A DNA stretch of 26,508 nt from JAICLL01 sp035252155. GTDB taxonomy: Bacteria; Planctomycetota; Planctomycetia; Pirellulales; JAICIG01. The notes under the pieces were generated by a model. That model made no database searches, had not been told where the DNA came from, and saw nothing but the letters and a program-made list of their open reading frames with translations. The stretch is from contig DATFDL010000559.1 of NCBI GenBank assembly GCA_035252155.1, forward strand, positions 1-26,508, in the 5' to 3' direction. A program made the position numbers and the translations under genes. Shown here piece by piece: positions 1-7,664 of the stretch; the first letter of the stretch is position 1, and each line of letters opens with the position of its first letter.

Positions 1-713
1 CGCTGTTTCAGACCGGTTTGGGCACCAAAGGCAACGCCCGGCTCGTGTCCAACACGGCGACCGCCGAGACGGCCGTTGCGGTCTTCTACTGTCCGTCGCG
101 TCGCGGCGCCGCTCCCTACCCTCACACCGGCGGCAACAACCACAACTCGACCAGCATGAGCGGCAAGTCGTGCGGCAAAACCGACTACGCGGCCAACTCA
201 GGCGATCGAAGAAACAACGACGAGAAGGGCGCCGGACCCTCCATTCAAGGGGCGCTCCCCGCCTGGTATTACGACAACCTCATGCCGCCTACGGCGATCT
301 TCAAACCGGTGGCTCAGACCTATTACATGGGCATTTGTTTTCAGTGCAGCGAGATCGCCTCGCGCGATGTACTCGATGGTACGAGCTTAACTTACATGTA
401 TGGCGAGAAGTATCTCAATCCGAACCATTATGTGGACGGAAAAGACAGCGGCGACAACGAGGATGCCTTCTCGGGCATGGATAACGACAATATCCGCACC
501 GCGAACATGTTTAACCCGCCGATGAACGACAGGGTAGGCATTCAAAACACCTACGTTTTCGGCAGTGTCCACCCGGCGGCGTTCAACATGGCCATGTGCG
601 ACGGCTCGGTGCATAACATCCGCTACGACATCAACCCGATGATCCATGATCGGCTGGGCAATCGCGCCGACGGTATGTCGGTCGATTCGACGCAGTTTTC
701 GCCGCAGAATTAA
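1..713 (+). CDS. DUF1559 protein, 3' part (5' end outside window)
   Basis: The reading frame is already open at the first base (codons in phase with base 3) and runs to a TAA at 711-713, so the N-terminus lies before the window. About 237 residues are visible. They show the features of the planctomycete DUF1559 family (pilin-like pseudopilin start, secreted globular domain): the early FYCPSRR segment, the TDYAANSGD segment and, near the C-terminus, HPAAFNMAMCDGSV, which is the H-X9-DG motif that closes these proteins. The N-terminal methylation motif should lie upstream. The function of the family is not established; its pseudopilin-like start suggests export through a type II/IV-pilus-like system. 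A second, complete member lies at 15244-16560. A short palindrome followed by five T residues sits just after the stop. Confidence 0.9.
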   Translation, partial: LFQTGLGTKGNARLVSNTATAETAVAVFYCPSRRGAAPYPHTGGNNHNSTSMSGKSCGKTDYAANSGDRRNNDEKGAGPSIQGALPAWYYDNLMPPTAIFKPVAQTYYMGICFQCSEIASRDVLDGTSLTYMYGEKYLNPNHYVDGKDSGDNEDAFSGMDNDNIRTANMFNPPMNDRVGIQNTYVFGSVHPAAFNMAMCDGSVHNIRYDINPMIHDRLGNRADGMSVDSTQFSPQN

Positions 714-724
714 GGACGCGCCGT

Positions 725-1885
725 CTACGCCGATCGGCGTTTTTCGAACCGCGGATTCGGCTCGAAGACCTGCGACCAGCGGCCTTTTGCGTTCGGCCAC
801 AGCACGCGCACCGTGCCGCGAGAGTCGACCAATTGCAACTCGCCGGACCGCACACGAGGAATTTCGTCGCGTAGGTCCTCGGTCACCACGCCCACAGGTG
901 CCTGCAAGCTGACGTCGTATTCGACCAGCATGCCCCGATGCAGGGCAAACACGCTCTGGCCGAGTTGCAGTCGGTCGCGGCCCGTGGGAAAGGGCGGCGG
1001 CGAAAAGTGGATCGCAGCCTCGGTCGCCGTGTGCGGCGACAGGACATCGGACTTGCCCGTCGCGTAATCGTGCCGGAGGTTCGCGGTCAACTCGCCCGTT
1101 TCGTGATCGACGGTCGAAAGTTGAAAGCCCGCCGCGTCGAACTCCACAAACCGGCTATGGTGGCAGCCGTCGCGCGAAACTTCGCCAATCACGCCGGTAT
1201 GAACGAACGTGCAACGGCCAACCTGTGAGAACGAATCGGGATAGCGTTGGCCCAAGTGGTTGTGGGCCGAAAACCAGAGCTTGATCTGCGGGTTTTTGTG
1301 GACAATTTCAATAAACCGCTCGGGCCGGTCGGTGTGGTTCAGCCAGGCGTTGGGGCATTTGAGGTGAATGCTCTGTAAGACGCGCAGGCCCGAGCCGATG
1401 ATCGGCGCGTGCGAGAAGACGAAGGTCGGCCGGCGGCGATGGCGCTTGAGCGTCGCCGCCAGCCAGGCGATCTGGGCATCGTCGAGATGCACCTCGTGGC
1501 AACAACCGGTGTTGGCGCGAAAACGTGTGCTCGACAAACAGATGCCCAGGGCGTCACCCAAGTCCACTTCATGATAGGGTCGTGAAGCACCAAAAGCTTC
1601 GCACCAGGCGGCCACCGCCTCGGCGTCGGTCGCATAGTCGCGCCCTTCGAGGTCGTGGTTGCCCATCAAGGTGTGGAAGGGGCGGTCAAACCCTTGGAGA
1701 AAGTCGAGTCCCTCCTCGAACGACTGCCAACTGCCGCAATGACTGTAGCCGCCTTGATCGCCGAGCTGAAAGATGGTGTCGGGGGCAAACCGAAGAATTT
1801 GCTCACGCGCCGCCCGATAAGCGGAGTCTTGGGGCAATTCGTAGTGCAGGTCGCCGATAATGGCGAGCTTTTGGGTGGATCTCAA
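725..1885 (-). CDS. Calcineurin-like metallophosphoesterase
   Basis: The protein carries the metal-binding motifs of the calcineurin-like phosphoesterase superfamily in order: GDLHY near the N-terminus, GDQGG, GNHD, FSHAP and SAHNH (the usual GHxH with A for G). Members hydrolyse phosphomono- or phosphodiesters at a two-metal centre; the substrate cannot be told from sequence. About 150 residues follow the catalytic domain and probably form a separate C-terminal domain. No signal peptide is seen. The start is uncertain. The open frame extends to a TTG at 1954, but that extension (PDPRPPTPDP) is translated from the GACCCC intergenic repeat and is probably not coding. I chose the TTG at 1885, seven codons before KLAIIGDLH; no ATG or good ribosome site is present. 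The gene faces the DUF1559 gene, with stop codons 12 bases apart. Confidence 0.85.
   Translation of the reverse strand: MRSTQKLAIIGDLHYELPQDSAYRAAREQILRFAPDTIFQLGDQGGYSHCGSWQSFEEGLDFLQGFDRPFHTLMGNHDLEGRDYATDAEAVAAWCEAFGASRPYHEVDLGDALGICLSSTRFRANTGCCHEVHLDDAQIAWLAATLKRHRRRPTFVFSHAPIIGSGLRVLQSIHLKCPNAWLNHTDRPERFIEIVHKNPQIKLWFSAHNHLGQRYPDSFSQVGRCTFVHTGVIGEVSRDGCHHSRFVEFDAAGFQLSTVDHETGELTANLRHDYATGKSDVLSPHTATEAAIHFSPPPFPTGRDRLQLGQSVFALHRGMLVEYDVSLQAPVGVVTEDLRDEIPRVRSGELQLVDSRGTVRVLWPNAKGRWSQVFEPNPRFEKRRSA
727..744 (+). terminator. Weak terminator-like palindrome after the DUF1559 gene
   Basis: The palindrome CGCCGATCGGCG (728-739), with one further A-T pair, is followed directly by TTTTT at 740-744. 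The stem is only about 5 bp, so termination would be weak. The same bases encode the last residues of the convergent metallophosphoesterase, whose stop codon is at 725-727. Confidence 0.4.
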
Positions 1886-1888
1886 GAA

Positions 1889-1925
1889 GGGATCGGGGGT
1901 CGGAGGTCGGGGGTCAGGGACAGAG
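1889..1925. repeat. GGGGTC word array
   Basis: Degenerate iterations of GATCGGGGGTC, GGAGGTC and GGGGTCAGGGAC lie at the 5' end of the metallophosphoesterase gene. They are the reverse complement of the CCTGACCCC words at 2075-2143 and 3056-3091. Confidence 0.7.
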
Positions 1926-1933
1926 CACGAAGG

Positions 1934-2017
1934 ATGGCCTTCTAGGCCGTCCAATCCCTAATGGCGACCGACCGGAAGGCCATCGCCCAGAAAGCAATGG
2001 ACGGCCTGGAAGGCCAT
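1934..2017. repeat. MITE-like inverted repeat, 20-bp arms
   Basis: The arms are ATGGCCTTCTAGGCCGTCCA at 1934-1953 and its reverse complement at 1998-2017, with one mismatch, separated by 44 bases. The spacer holds another GGAAGGCCAT (1975-1984). The two arms could fold into a long hairpin between the lipoprotein and the metallophosphoesterase genes. No transposase gene lies inside. Confidence 0.8.
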
Positions 2018-2074
2018 GCTACGGACACCATTTAGCCTAGCAGATGCTTGGAGCCGGCGCAAACGGCAATTCAA

Positions 2075-2143
2075 GAGTCCCGAATCCTGAATGCCGAATC
2101 CTGAATCCTTCCCCTGACCCCTGAACCCCGATCCCTGACCCCT
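2075..2143. repeat. CCTGAATCC / CCTGACCCC word array
   Basis: Irregular tandem words (CCCGAATCCTGAATG, then CCCCTGACCCCTGAACCCC) end one base before the lipoprotein stop codon. The array belongs to the same C-rich family as 3017-3092 and 5440-5475. Confidence 0.75.
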
Positions 2144-2144
2144 G

Positions 2145-2729
2145 CTACAGATTTCCGCCAGGCCCGTCGTCCACATTGCCCACCAGGTGGAAGTGGTTGT
2201 GGTCGATGTAGATCACCTCTTGGGCGTCTTCGTCGACGGTGGTATGGGGAATCGGCCAGCCGACTCGCGTCACCTCGGTGAAGTAGATGATGCATTTGTA
2301 GTGAGCATGATGGAGCTGGGCGGGCCCGATCAGCGGATAGACGCGCGGGGGATCGACATAATCGGCGATCTGTTCGGTCACGATCCGCACGTTGTTGCGT
2401 TGGATCTCATGCAGCAGCGGCACCCCTCCCTGGACGTTTTTCGCCCGTTCCAAGGCCCGCACCACTTCGTCGGGTGAGGGCGGATCGAGCGCCACCGGCG
2501 GGCCGCCCGACGTTACCGGGCCCAAAATCGGCACCCGCTGATAACGCTCGCGCATCCAGAATTTGTCTTCGGCCGATTTCTGGAAGTACGGACTTAACGG
2601 CACCAGCACTGGTAAATGCCACGATGGCGAGCTGAATTGCGTATTCAGCGGCCAGGTACAACCCGACATCGCCAGGGCGGGCAGGGCGACCATGATGAAC
2701 AGGGCGGTGCGAGCCGTCGGACGTGCCAT
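2145..2729 (-). CDS. Conserved hypothetical lipoprotein
   Basis: The protein has 194 residues. The chosen ATG at 2729 gives a classic lipoprotein signal: basic MARPTAR, a hydrophobic stretch, and lipobox LAMSGC with Cys24 as the lipidated residue. An upstream in-frame start at 2837 would bury this signal behind 36 residues, so it was rejected. The mature part has no domain I recognise. It is rich in His and aromatic residues near the C-terminus (HHAHYKC, IDHNHFH), which could suit metal binding, but that is only a guess. It is probably anchored to a membrane facing the periplasm. It is flanked by repeat arrays on both sides and lies on the same strand as its neighbours. Function unknown. Confidence 0.8.
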   Translation of the reverse strand: MARPTARTALFIMVALPALAMSGCTWPLNTQFSSPSWHLPVLVPLSPYFQKSAEDKFWMRERYQRVPILGPVTSGGPPVALDPPSPDEVVRALERAKNVQGGVPLLHEIQRNNVRIVTEQIADYVDPPRVYPLIGPAQLHHAHYKCIIYFTEVTRVGWPIPHTTVDEDAQEVIYIDHNHFHLVGNVDDGPGGNL

Positions 2730-2890
2730 AGGGCGATCCTTTGAATGATCCACCGGCAGACGGAGAGTTCCGCCTGCGCTAGCCCTTGTTATCGTGTAAA
2801 GCCGCCACGAACTTGCGGGTTTTTCCGGTTCCGGCAAAAAAATCGGTGACAGGCGATAAGGGCGAGAGGCAAGTTAGGCGGGCTGGACCG

Positions 2891-2941
2891 TTCAGGGTCG
2901 CGGAGGGTTCAGGGTCACGGAGGGTTCGGGGTCGCGGAGGG
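2891..2941. repeat. Three tandem copies of a 17-bp unit
   Basis: The unit TTCAGGGTCGCGGAGGG repeats at 2891-2907, 2908-2924 and 2925-2941, with single-base differences, and a fourth partial copy begins at 2942. It lies in the 363-base gap 2730-3092, upstream of the lipoprotein gene. The rest of that gap is unremarkable up to the next array at 3017. Confidence 0.85.
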
Positions 2942-3016
2942 TTCAGTCAGCATTTTCGTGAACCACTAATAGACGGGACTTGCTTCGCGCTGTTCCGCGA
3001 AGGAGCGCCCCGCCAG

Positions 3017-3092
3017 GAGTCCCTAGCCCCTAGCCCCGAGTCCCTAGCCCCTAATCCTCCCTGACCCCCCGACCCCTGAATCCCGACCCCTC
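3017..3092. repeat. CCCTAGCCCC / GACCCC word array abutting a stop codon
   Basis: The array consists of words such as GAGTCCCTAGCCCCTAGCCCC, followed by CTGACCCCCCGACCCCTGAATCC, in irregular tandem. It runs right up to the stop codon of the BON gene at 3093-3095; the CTAG of the array grammar continues into that stop. The CTAGCCCC words recur, reverse-complemented, at 12499-12563 and 23245-23276. Confidence 0.8.
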
Positions 3093-4451
3093 CTAGTACG
3101 CATACGACCGGTTCGTGTCGTCAAAATCCAAGAACCACCAGCCGTCGTCCCATTCGAGCGTGACCTTTCGCCAGCCGAGCGGAACCTGCGGATAAGGATA
3201 GAACGGACCGATATACGGCCAAGCGGTCGGTGAATACTGCTTGGGATAGGTCAAGCCGGCGTAGTTCGGGTAAGACGCATAGCTTGGCCAGGCATAGTTG
3301 GGCATGTGCGGCTGATCGTAGTAAGCCGGCGCGATGCCCGTAGCCACACCGGGTACATAGGCCGGCAGCGGCCCGCCGGGCGCCGGCACTGCGGGCACGG
3401 CTTCGGCCGGTAGCGGCTCGACCAGGCCGGGCTCGATCTGCGCCGCATGCGACACAGTCTTGTGCTGCGACGAAGACCGTTTGCCGAACATCCGGCGGCG
3501 GCTGGTCGGCTTCGACTTGGCCGCAACAGGCTGTCCCAGTGGTGTCGCTCCCGCAGGTGCATACGACTGCCCATCAGCCACGGGCACCAGGCGCCCATCC
3601 GCCAACTGCATCATCGGAACCAGCCGGATCTGCCCGACTTGGGCGGCCGGGCGGGGATTCTGAAGCGCGACCGGCTGGCGGGCTCGCTGAGCCGTCTGGC
3701 GATGTACCGAGTTGCGGGTCGCAATAGGCGCGATTACGGGCCGCGATTCGGCAGCGGGAATCACCGTCGAAGTCACGCGACGCGCCGGGGCCACCACGAC
3801 TTCGTTCATGGGGCTTGGCTCGCTCACTGGCGGCTTCAGCCGACGGAGCACCGAACGCTGACTGGCCGCGGGGCGAACCGTCGGCGCTGAGACGACCGGC
3901 GAGGTGAACTCGGGAACAACCACTTCGGGGGTTTCCGGGGCGTCAAGGGATTCGGGGAAAACCAGCTCGCCGCTGGCCGTGCGTACTTCGTCGTCCGATG
4001 GGGCGGCAGGGCGAGACATGGCCGGCAACGGTTCGCTCGTTGGTCCGGGCTGCACGAGGTGAAGGACCGACGAGTCTGTCGACTCATACGCCTCACTCTG
4101 CTGCGGGGCACCCGCGGGCGGATTGTGTTGGCGAGTCAAAAGCCTGACCACCGGGCCAGCCGACTGGGCTTCGACCCGCAGGCGATCGATCACTCGATTT
4201 ACCTCGGGCATCTGTCCGGTCAGTTCGAGCGCCAGCGTCTTTTGCTCTTCGCTGCTGACGCGGCCTTCCAGCCAGGCGGTGCCGGCCTGATACTTGACGG
4301 TAAAGCTATAGCCCGACAGCCGGCCGCTCTCTTTCAGCGAATCGCGGATTCTTTGGGCGACTTGCTGGTCATTCTGGCTGGCGGCCGAGGCCCAGGCCGG
4401 CGACAGCAAGGCGATGGCGGACATCGCCGCTGCGACGATCAAGCGGTGCAT
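3093..4451 (-). CDS. Secreted BON-domain protein with Tyr/Pro-rich tail
   Basis: The protein has 452 residues. The start at ATG 4451 is preceded by GGAGGGAG and gives a signal peptide (MHRLIVAAAMSAIALLSPAWASA). An upstream extension to 4652 was rejected because it is translated from the GAACGGAAT palindrome. Residues about 25-95 form a BON domain (VAQRIRDSLKESGRL, then GTAWLEGRVSSEEQK and VNRVIDRL), a fold thought to bind phospholipid or envelope components. A long Pro/Ala/Val-rich, probably disordered section follows. The last ~90 residues are rich in Tyr, Pro and Trp and end in WRKVTLEWDDGWWFLDFDD. The protein probably acts at the cell envelope, perhaps on the outer membrane or wall; the exact role is unknown. 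Confidence 0.85.
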   Translation of the reverse strand: MHRLIVAAAMSAIALLSPAWASAASQNDQQVAQRIRDSLKESGRLSGYSFTVKYQAGTAWLEGRVSSEEQKTLALELTGQMPEVNRVIDRLRVEAQSAGPVVRLLTRQHNPPAGAPQQSEAYESTDSSVLHLVQPGPTSEPLPAMSRPAAPSDDEVRTASGELVFPESLDAPETPEVVVPEFTSPVVSAPTVRPAASQRSVLRRLKPPVSEPSPMNEVVVAPARRVTSTVIPAAESRPVIAPIATRNSVHRQTAQRARQPVALQNPRPAAQVGQIRLVPMMQLADGRLVPVADGQSYAPAGATPLGQPVAAKSKPTSRRRMFGKRSSSQHKTVSHAAQIEPGLVEPLPAEAVPAVPAPGGPLPAYVPGVATGIAPAYYDQPHMPNYAWPSYASYPNYAGLTYPKQYSPTAWPYIGPFYPYPQVPLGWRKVTLEWDDGWWFLDFDDTNRSYAY

Positions 4452-4612
4452 TGCTCCCTCCCTCCGAAGGAATTGAGGCGGTTCGGCCTCATGTTCTGGA
4501 TAGTTTCGGCGCCCGCGGGTGCAAGGCGGTCCGAGAGAGGGAGAGCCAGCGGCGCCAAGTCTGGGCTTGGCCCGTGCCCTGTTGCGACGGTTTCCCCCCC
4601 GCGCACATCGTC

Positions 4613-4632
4613 GAACGGAATTCATTCCGTTC
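4613..4632. repeat. 20-bp palindrome, GAACGGAAT family, copy 1
   Basis: GAACGGAATTCATTCCGTTC is a perfect inverted repeat of 9+2+9 bases. It lies in the 359-base gap 4452-4810, upstream of the BON gene. I see no gene in that gap. Further copies are at 5138, 5168 and 7759. Confidence 0.85.
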
Positions 4633-4810
4633 CACGAACCTTGCGGCCCCAATTCAGGGTGCCTGCCAATAAGTTTCGGTTGGCGGTTATCCGAAGAGGG
4701 AGCTTTTTTTCGCTTTTAGCGAAATTGGCGCTTCTGGCCATTCTCGCGGAGAGTCGCAACTTCCGTTCTTGACGGGTTTTGCGAACAGAGCGGGCGGCAA
4801 CGGTCGGGTC

Positions 4811-5086
4811 TTACAAGATGGCTGAGCCAACGTCCCAGGTGGCCGTCAGAATCGTTACAACCAGTGTGGCCCCGCTAACCATACAGGTGTGGGGGCCAAG
4901 CGCCAGCGAGGCCATCGTCGCCAGGCCGGTCAGTGCCAGACAGCATACGAAGAGCCGTTGAAACCGAGCCTGGCCTACCGAACCTTCGCTCAGCCGGGTT
5001 AGGCACGCACTGAACAACCCGACGGCATGTACGGCCGCCAAGCACCAAAACAACGAGACTGGGTCGATCCAAAACATGGGGGGCAT
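4811..5086 (-). CDS. Small three-helix membrane protein, unknown
   Basis: The protein has 91 residues and is strongly hydrophobic, with about three predicted membrane segments (residues ~8-28, 43-62 and 68-88). AAGGAG lies just before ATG 5086; a second in-frame ATG at 5077 is better spaced from it, so the first three residues may not be translated. No motif is recognised. It stands alone between two repeat-rich gaps on the same strand as its neighbours. Its hydrophobic pattern and ribosome site favour a real gene, but no homology argument is available. Confidence 0.55.
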   Translation of the reverse strand: MPPMFWIDPVSLFWCLAAVHAVGLFSACLTRLSEGSVGQARFQRLFVCCLALTGLATMASLALGPHTCMVSGATLVVTILTATWDVGSAIL

Positions 5087-5137
5087 CGCTCCTTCGATTT
5101 CGTGGTCGCGAGGCCAGCATCGTGCCGGCCCGTTGTA

Positions 5138-5185
5138 GAACGGAATTCATTCCGTTCAGTCGCGGGAAACGGAATAAATTCCGTT
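5138..5185. repeat. GAACGGAAT palindromes, copies 2 and 3
   Basis: GAACGGAATTCATTCCGTTC at 5138-5157 is identical to copy 1. A variant, AACGGAAT-AA-ATTCCGTT, lies at 5168-5185. Both are in the 405-base gap 5087-5491, which has no convincing gene. Confidence 0.85.
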
Positions 5186-5364
5186 CAACGATGAAGCGAC
5201 TCTCGTGCCAGAGTGCGATCGGCCGGCTTACCTCGGCAGCCAGAAGCGACCCGAACCGGCAAAAACCGCGGCAAAGAGGCGATACGGGCGAGCGCGCCAG
5301 GCGGCCCTCGTGCAACCGCGGCTGAAAACCTGCGGCCGGAAATTGAAATACTTACAAAGAAGGT

Positions 5365-5437
5365 GTCAGAGGCCGGAGGCCAGCGAAGAAAACGGACGGG
5401 CTATCGCCCGTTTCTTCCCTGGCCTCCGACCTCTGAC
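5365..5437. repeat. Long imperfect hairpin downstream of the thioredoxin-fold gene
   Basis: The left arm, 5365-5401, begins GTCAGAGGCCGGAGGCCAG; the right arm, 5406-5437, ends CTGGCCTCCGACCTCTGAC; the loop is TATC. The arms pair over about 30 bases with few mismatches and small bulges. Further CTCCGGCCTC and GACCCCC words continue to 5475. The hairpin lies past the stop of the 5492-7402 gene and could protect or end its transcript, or be a non-autonomous mobile element. Confidence 0.75.
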
Positions 5438-5491
5438 CTCCGGCCTCTTTCTTCCCTGACCCCCGACCCCCCCCGGAACCTGAACCCTTGC

Positions 5492-7402
5492 CTACCGCAG
5501 TAACGCCTTTACCTCGCGGTCGAGCTCCGAGACGTCGATGCTGCGGTTAACGACCTTGCCTTCTTGATCGAGCAAGAGCATCGTGGGCAGCGTCAGCACG
5601 CCCAGTTCGTTGGCCAGGCGGCTATCGAGCCCGCCCGGCTCGTAGATGTGGCTCCAAGGCAAGGGGTGTTTGCGCAGATAACCCACCACGTCTTCCGGGC
5701 GGTTGTCCAAGCTGATGCTAACCACGGTAAAGCCCTCTTTGCCGTATTTGGCCAGCACTTCTTTGATCTGGGCCATGTTGGCTTTGCAGGGTTCGCACCA
5801 CGTGGCCCAATATTGCAAAAGCACGACTTTCTTGCGGAAATTACCCAGATCGACCGTTTTGCCCGACGGGCTGGTGCCTCGCAGCCGCAGCGTTTTGCCG
5901 ACACAGTCCAGGCGCGTGATGGCCCCCGCTGCCTTTTGAGCCGACGCCGATTGGGGGAAATTGTCGACGATCTGGCCGTACCACTTTTTGGCTTCGTCTT
6001 CCTCGCCCGAAAACTCCTCGTTGGTAGCCAGTTGCAACATGGCTTCGGCGGCGTCGGCACTTTGCGGGTAATCGGCCACGTATTGCCGCAGGCTGGCCAG
6101 CCAGCGCTTCTGCACCTTCTGGAAATCAGCGCCGTCGACTTGCAAATCTTGGTTGTATTGCGCCGTAATGAGCCGGAACCGTACGTACGCGGCCAGTTCT
6201 TGGCTGCCTTGATCCGCTGTCAGCTTGTCGTGCAATCCCTTGAGGCGGTCGATGCCGTCGGGCATCGCGCCTTGCTGGACGGCCGCGCTGATCGTTTCGG
6301 CCAGGTTGCGCAGCCATTGAGCGCGGTCGTCGGGCGAGGCCACCGAGTCGGCGATCTGTTCCAGCAGATCGCAGCGTTGGGCCGCGTTTTCGGCCTGGGC
6401 GTCGGTGGTCTTGGCACGAGTCGCCTGCTGGTCGAGTTGTTCCAGCTTCTGTAAGAGTTGCTGCGTTTTTTCTTCCAACCCGCCGCTGCCGTCGCCGCCG
6501 GTCCGCGTGCGGCCGTAGGGAGTCAAAAACTGGCTGTTTCCCACAAATTCTTTGGCTTCGTCCAGGATGTCCGGGGCGTCGATGAGGCGCCATTTGTCGC
6601 CCACCGCGATCAACGTTCCGACCACCACCTGGCCAACTTTGCCATCGGTGTCGACGGTCGAAATTACGTTTTCATACACCAACAAATCCTTGGTTGCGCC
6701 GTCGGTCCCGGTCGGGATAAGAGCCGGCCGCGTGCCGCCGAATTGCACCCATACGGTCTTGGCCGAAAAGGCTTTTTGCTTGGTGGCCAGCGATTTAAAG
6801 CCCTTGGTAGCCGCCTCGATCTTCTCGCGGAGCGTCTTCTCTTTTTCGCTGCCCAGTCCCAACTCCTTCAATTCCTCGTCGGAAAGCAGCAACCGGGCAA
6901 ACCGGGCACTGTCGTGCGCGGCCAGGGCGGCCACCGCCTCGGCGCTGGTTTCCTCGGCCGAAATCCGCTTCCACGAGTCGAGCCGGCCGTCCTCATCGTC
7001 GTCGACAGCCCACCGCGTGCCGCCCATGTTCAGCCAGCGATATTGATCGGCCTTGCCGTTGAAGTTCGAGTCAATATCGCGATAAATCTCCAGCCCGTCG
7101 CTGTAATAGCACCACAAATCGACCACGTTGTCGCCGTTGGAGTCGATGAACTGCCGCAGCACCTGGCCCGCCGGACTGCGCACGACCCAGCCGGTCTGCC
7201 CGTTGATCGACTCGGCCTTAATCGTGCATTTCGACAGGTCGGTGTCTTTGGGCCGCTCGTACTCGACGTCGGTTTGCACGGGTGTGAGCTTCAGGGCCTG
7301 TTCGGCCGACGGAGCGTCGGAAGCCAGGCCGCGGCCAGTGATCACCGCCAGCAGCATGGCCAGCGGACTGGTGTAGCGAACGCCGAGTGCAACACATCGC
7401 AT
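5492..7402 (-). CDS. Exported thioredoxin-fold (redoxin/TlpA-like) protein with Ca-binding-like loops
   Basis: The protein has 636 residues. ATG 7402 has AGGAAAGGA upstream and starts a likely signal peptide (MRCVALGVRYTSPLAMLLAVITGRGLA). The frame stays open to 7672, but that part reads through promoter, repeat and tRNA DNA and is spurious. Three acidic loops resembling EF-hand or dockerin calcium loops follow: DSNGDNVVD (~86), DSNFNGKAD (~110) and DDDEDGRLD (~131). The middle is helical, with a coiled-coil-like Gln-rich stretch and a TPR-like part near 480-510. The last ~130 residues are a TlpA/ResA-type thioredoxin domain with active site WCEPC at 535-539, a cis-Pro in TLPTMLLLD and a C-terminal amphipathic helix. 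It probably exchanges disulfides outside the cytoplasm; the substrate is unknown. It diverges from the tRNA promoter. Confidence 0.9.
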   Translation of the reverse strand: MRCVALGVRYTSPLAMLLAVITGRGLASDAPSAEQALKLTPVQTDVEYERPKDTDLSKCTIKAESINGQTGWVVRSPAGQVLRQFIDSNGDNVVDLWCYYSDGLEIYRDIDSNFNGKADQYRWLNMGGTRWAVDDDEDGRLDSWKRISAEETSAEAVAALAAHDSARFARLLLSDEELKELGLGSEKEKTLREKIEAATKGFKSLATKQKAFSAKTVWVQFGGTRPALIPTGTDGATKDLLVYENVISTVDTDGKVGQVVVGTLIAVGDKWRLIDAPDILDEAKEFVGNSQFLTPYGRTRTGGDGSGGLEEKTQQLLQKLEQLDQQATRAKTTDAQAENAAQRCDLLEQIADSVASPDDRAQWLRNLAETISAAVQQGAMPDGIDRLKGLHDKLTADQGSQELAAYVRFRLITAQYNQDLQVDGADFQKVQKRWLASLRQYVADYPQSADAAEAMLQLATNEEFSGEEDEAKKWYGQIVDNFPQSASAQKAAGAITRLDCVGKTLRLRGTSPSGKTVDLGNFRKKVVLLQYWATWCEPCKANMAQIKEVLAKYGKEGFTVVSISLDNRPEDVVGYLRKHPLPWSHIYEPGGLDSRLANELGVLTLPTMLLLDQEGKVVNRSIDVSELDREVKALLR

Positions 7403-7515
7403 GGAGCGGTTCCTTTCCTGACTGGGTACGGTCACGTCGATTTTCATTCGGACGCACGGGCAGGGCGGCGTGAATGGATCGCGGCATTTTTTCCGCGGGC
7501 ACAGGTGGTGGCCGG

Positions 7516-7531
7516 TCGATCGGGCGGCAAG
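7516..7531 (+). repeat. 16-bp direct repeat, copy 1, upstream of the tRNA promoter
   Basis: TCGATCGGGCGGCAAG ends 22 bases before the -35 box of the tRNA-Ile promoter. An identical copy is at 8197-8212, and the GGTSGCCGG sequence before it is also shared. Confidence 0.75.
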
Positions 7532-7553
7532 ATCGCATGCACACTCTCCCCCT

Positions 7554-7581
7554 TTGACACTCTGCGCCGGGTGCATAAAAT
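7554..7581 (+). promoter_or_regulatory. Sigma-70-type promoter of the tRNA-Ile/Ala unit
   Basis: The -35 box TTGACA (7554-7559), a 16-base spacer and the -10 box TAAAAT (7576-7581) are close to consensus. Transcription should start near 7588, leaving a ~77-base leader before tRNA-Ile that contains the CCTCTCCC repeat. Confidence 0.7.
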
Positions 7582-7592
7582 GCCTAGTTCCA

Positions 7593-7660
7593 CTCCCTTT
7601 GGCGAGAGGCAAGGTGAGGGGCGAAAAGTTCCTCTCCCTCTGGGAGAGGTTAGGTGAGGG
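7593..7660. repeat. Two related CTCCCT...GGTGAGGG repeat units
   Basis: A degraded unit (CTCCCTTTGGCGAGAGGCAAGGTGAGGG) covers 7593-7620 and a cleaner one covers 7631-7660. The second has CCTCTCCC pairing with GGGAGAGG, followed by TTAGGTGAGGG. The same core is at 24419-24449. The second unit ends four bases before tRNA-Ile, so it would be transcribed as part of the tRNA leader. Confidence 0.8.
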
Positions 7661-7664
7661 TTTC

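Noticed and set aside
4452..4652. Upstream extension of the BON gene
   Set aside because: It reads the GAACGGAAT palindrome and would bury the signal peptide.
6458..7657. Plus-strand open frame of ~399 codons opposite the thioredoxin-fold gene
   Set aside because: It lies antisense to a well-supported gene in GC-rich DNA, has no recognisable domain, and runs into the tRNA promoter and repeat.
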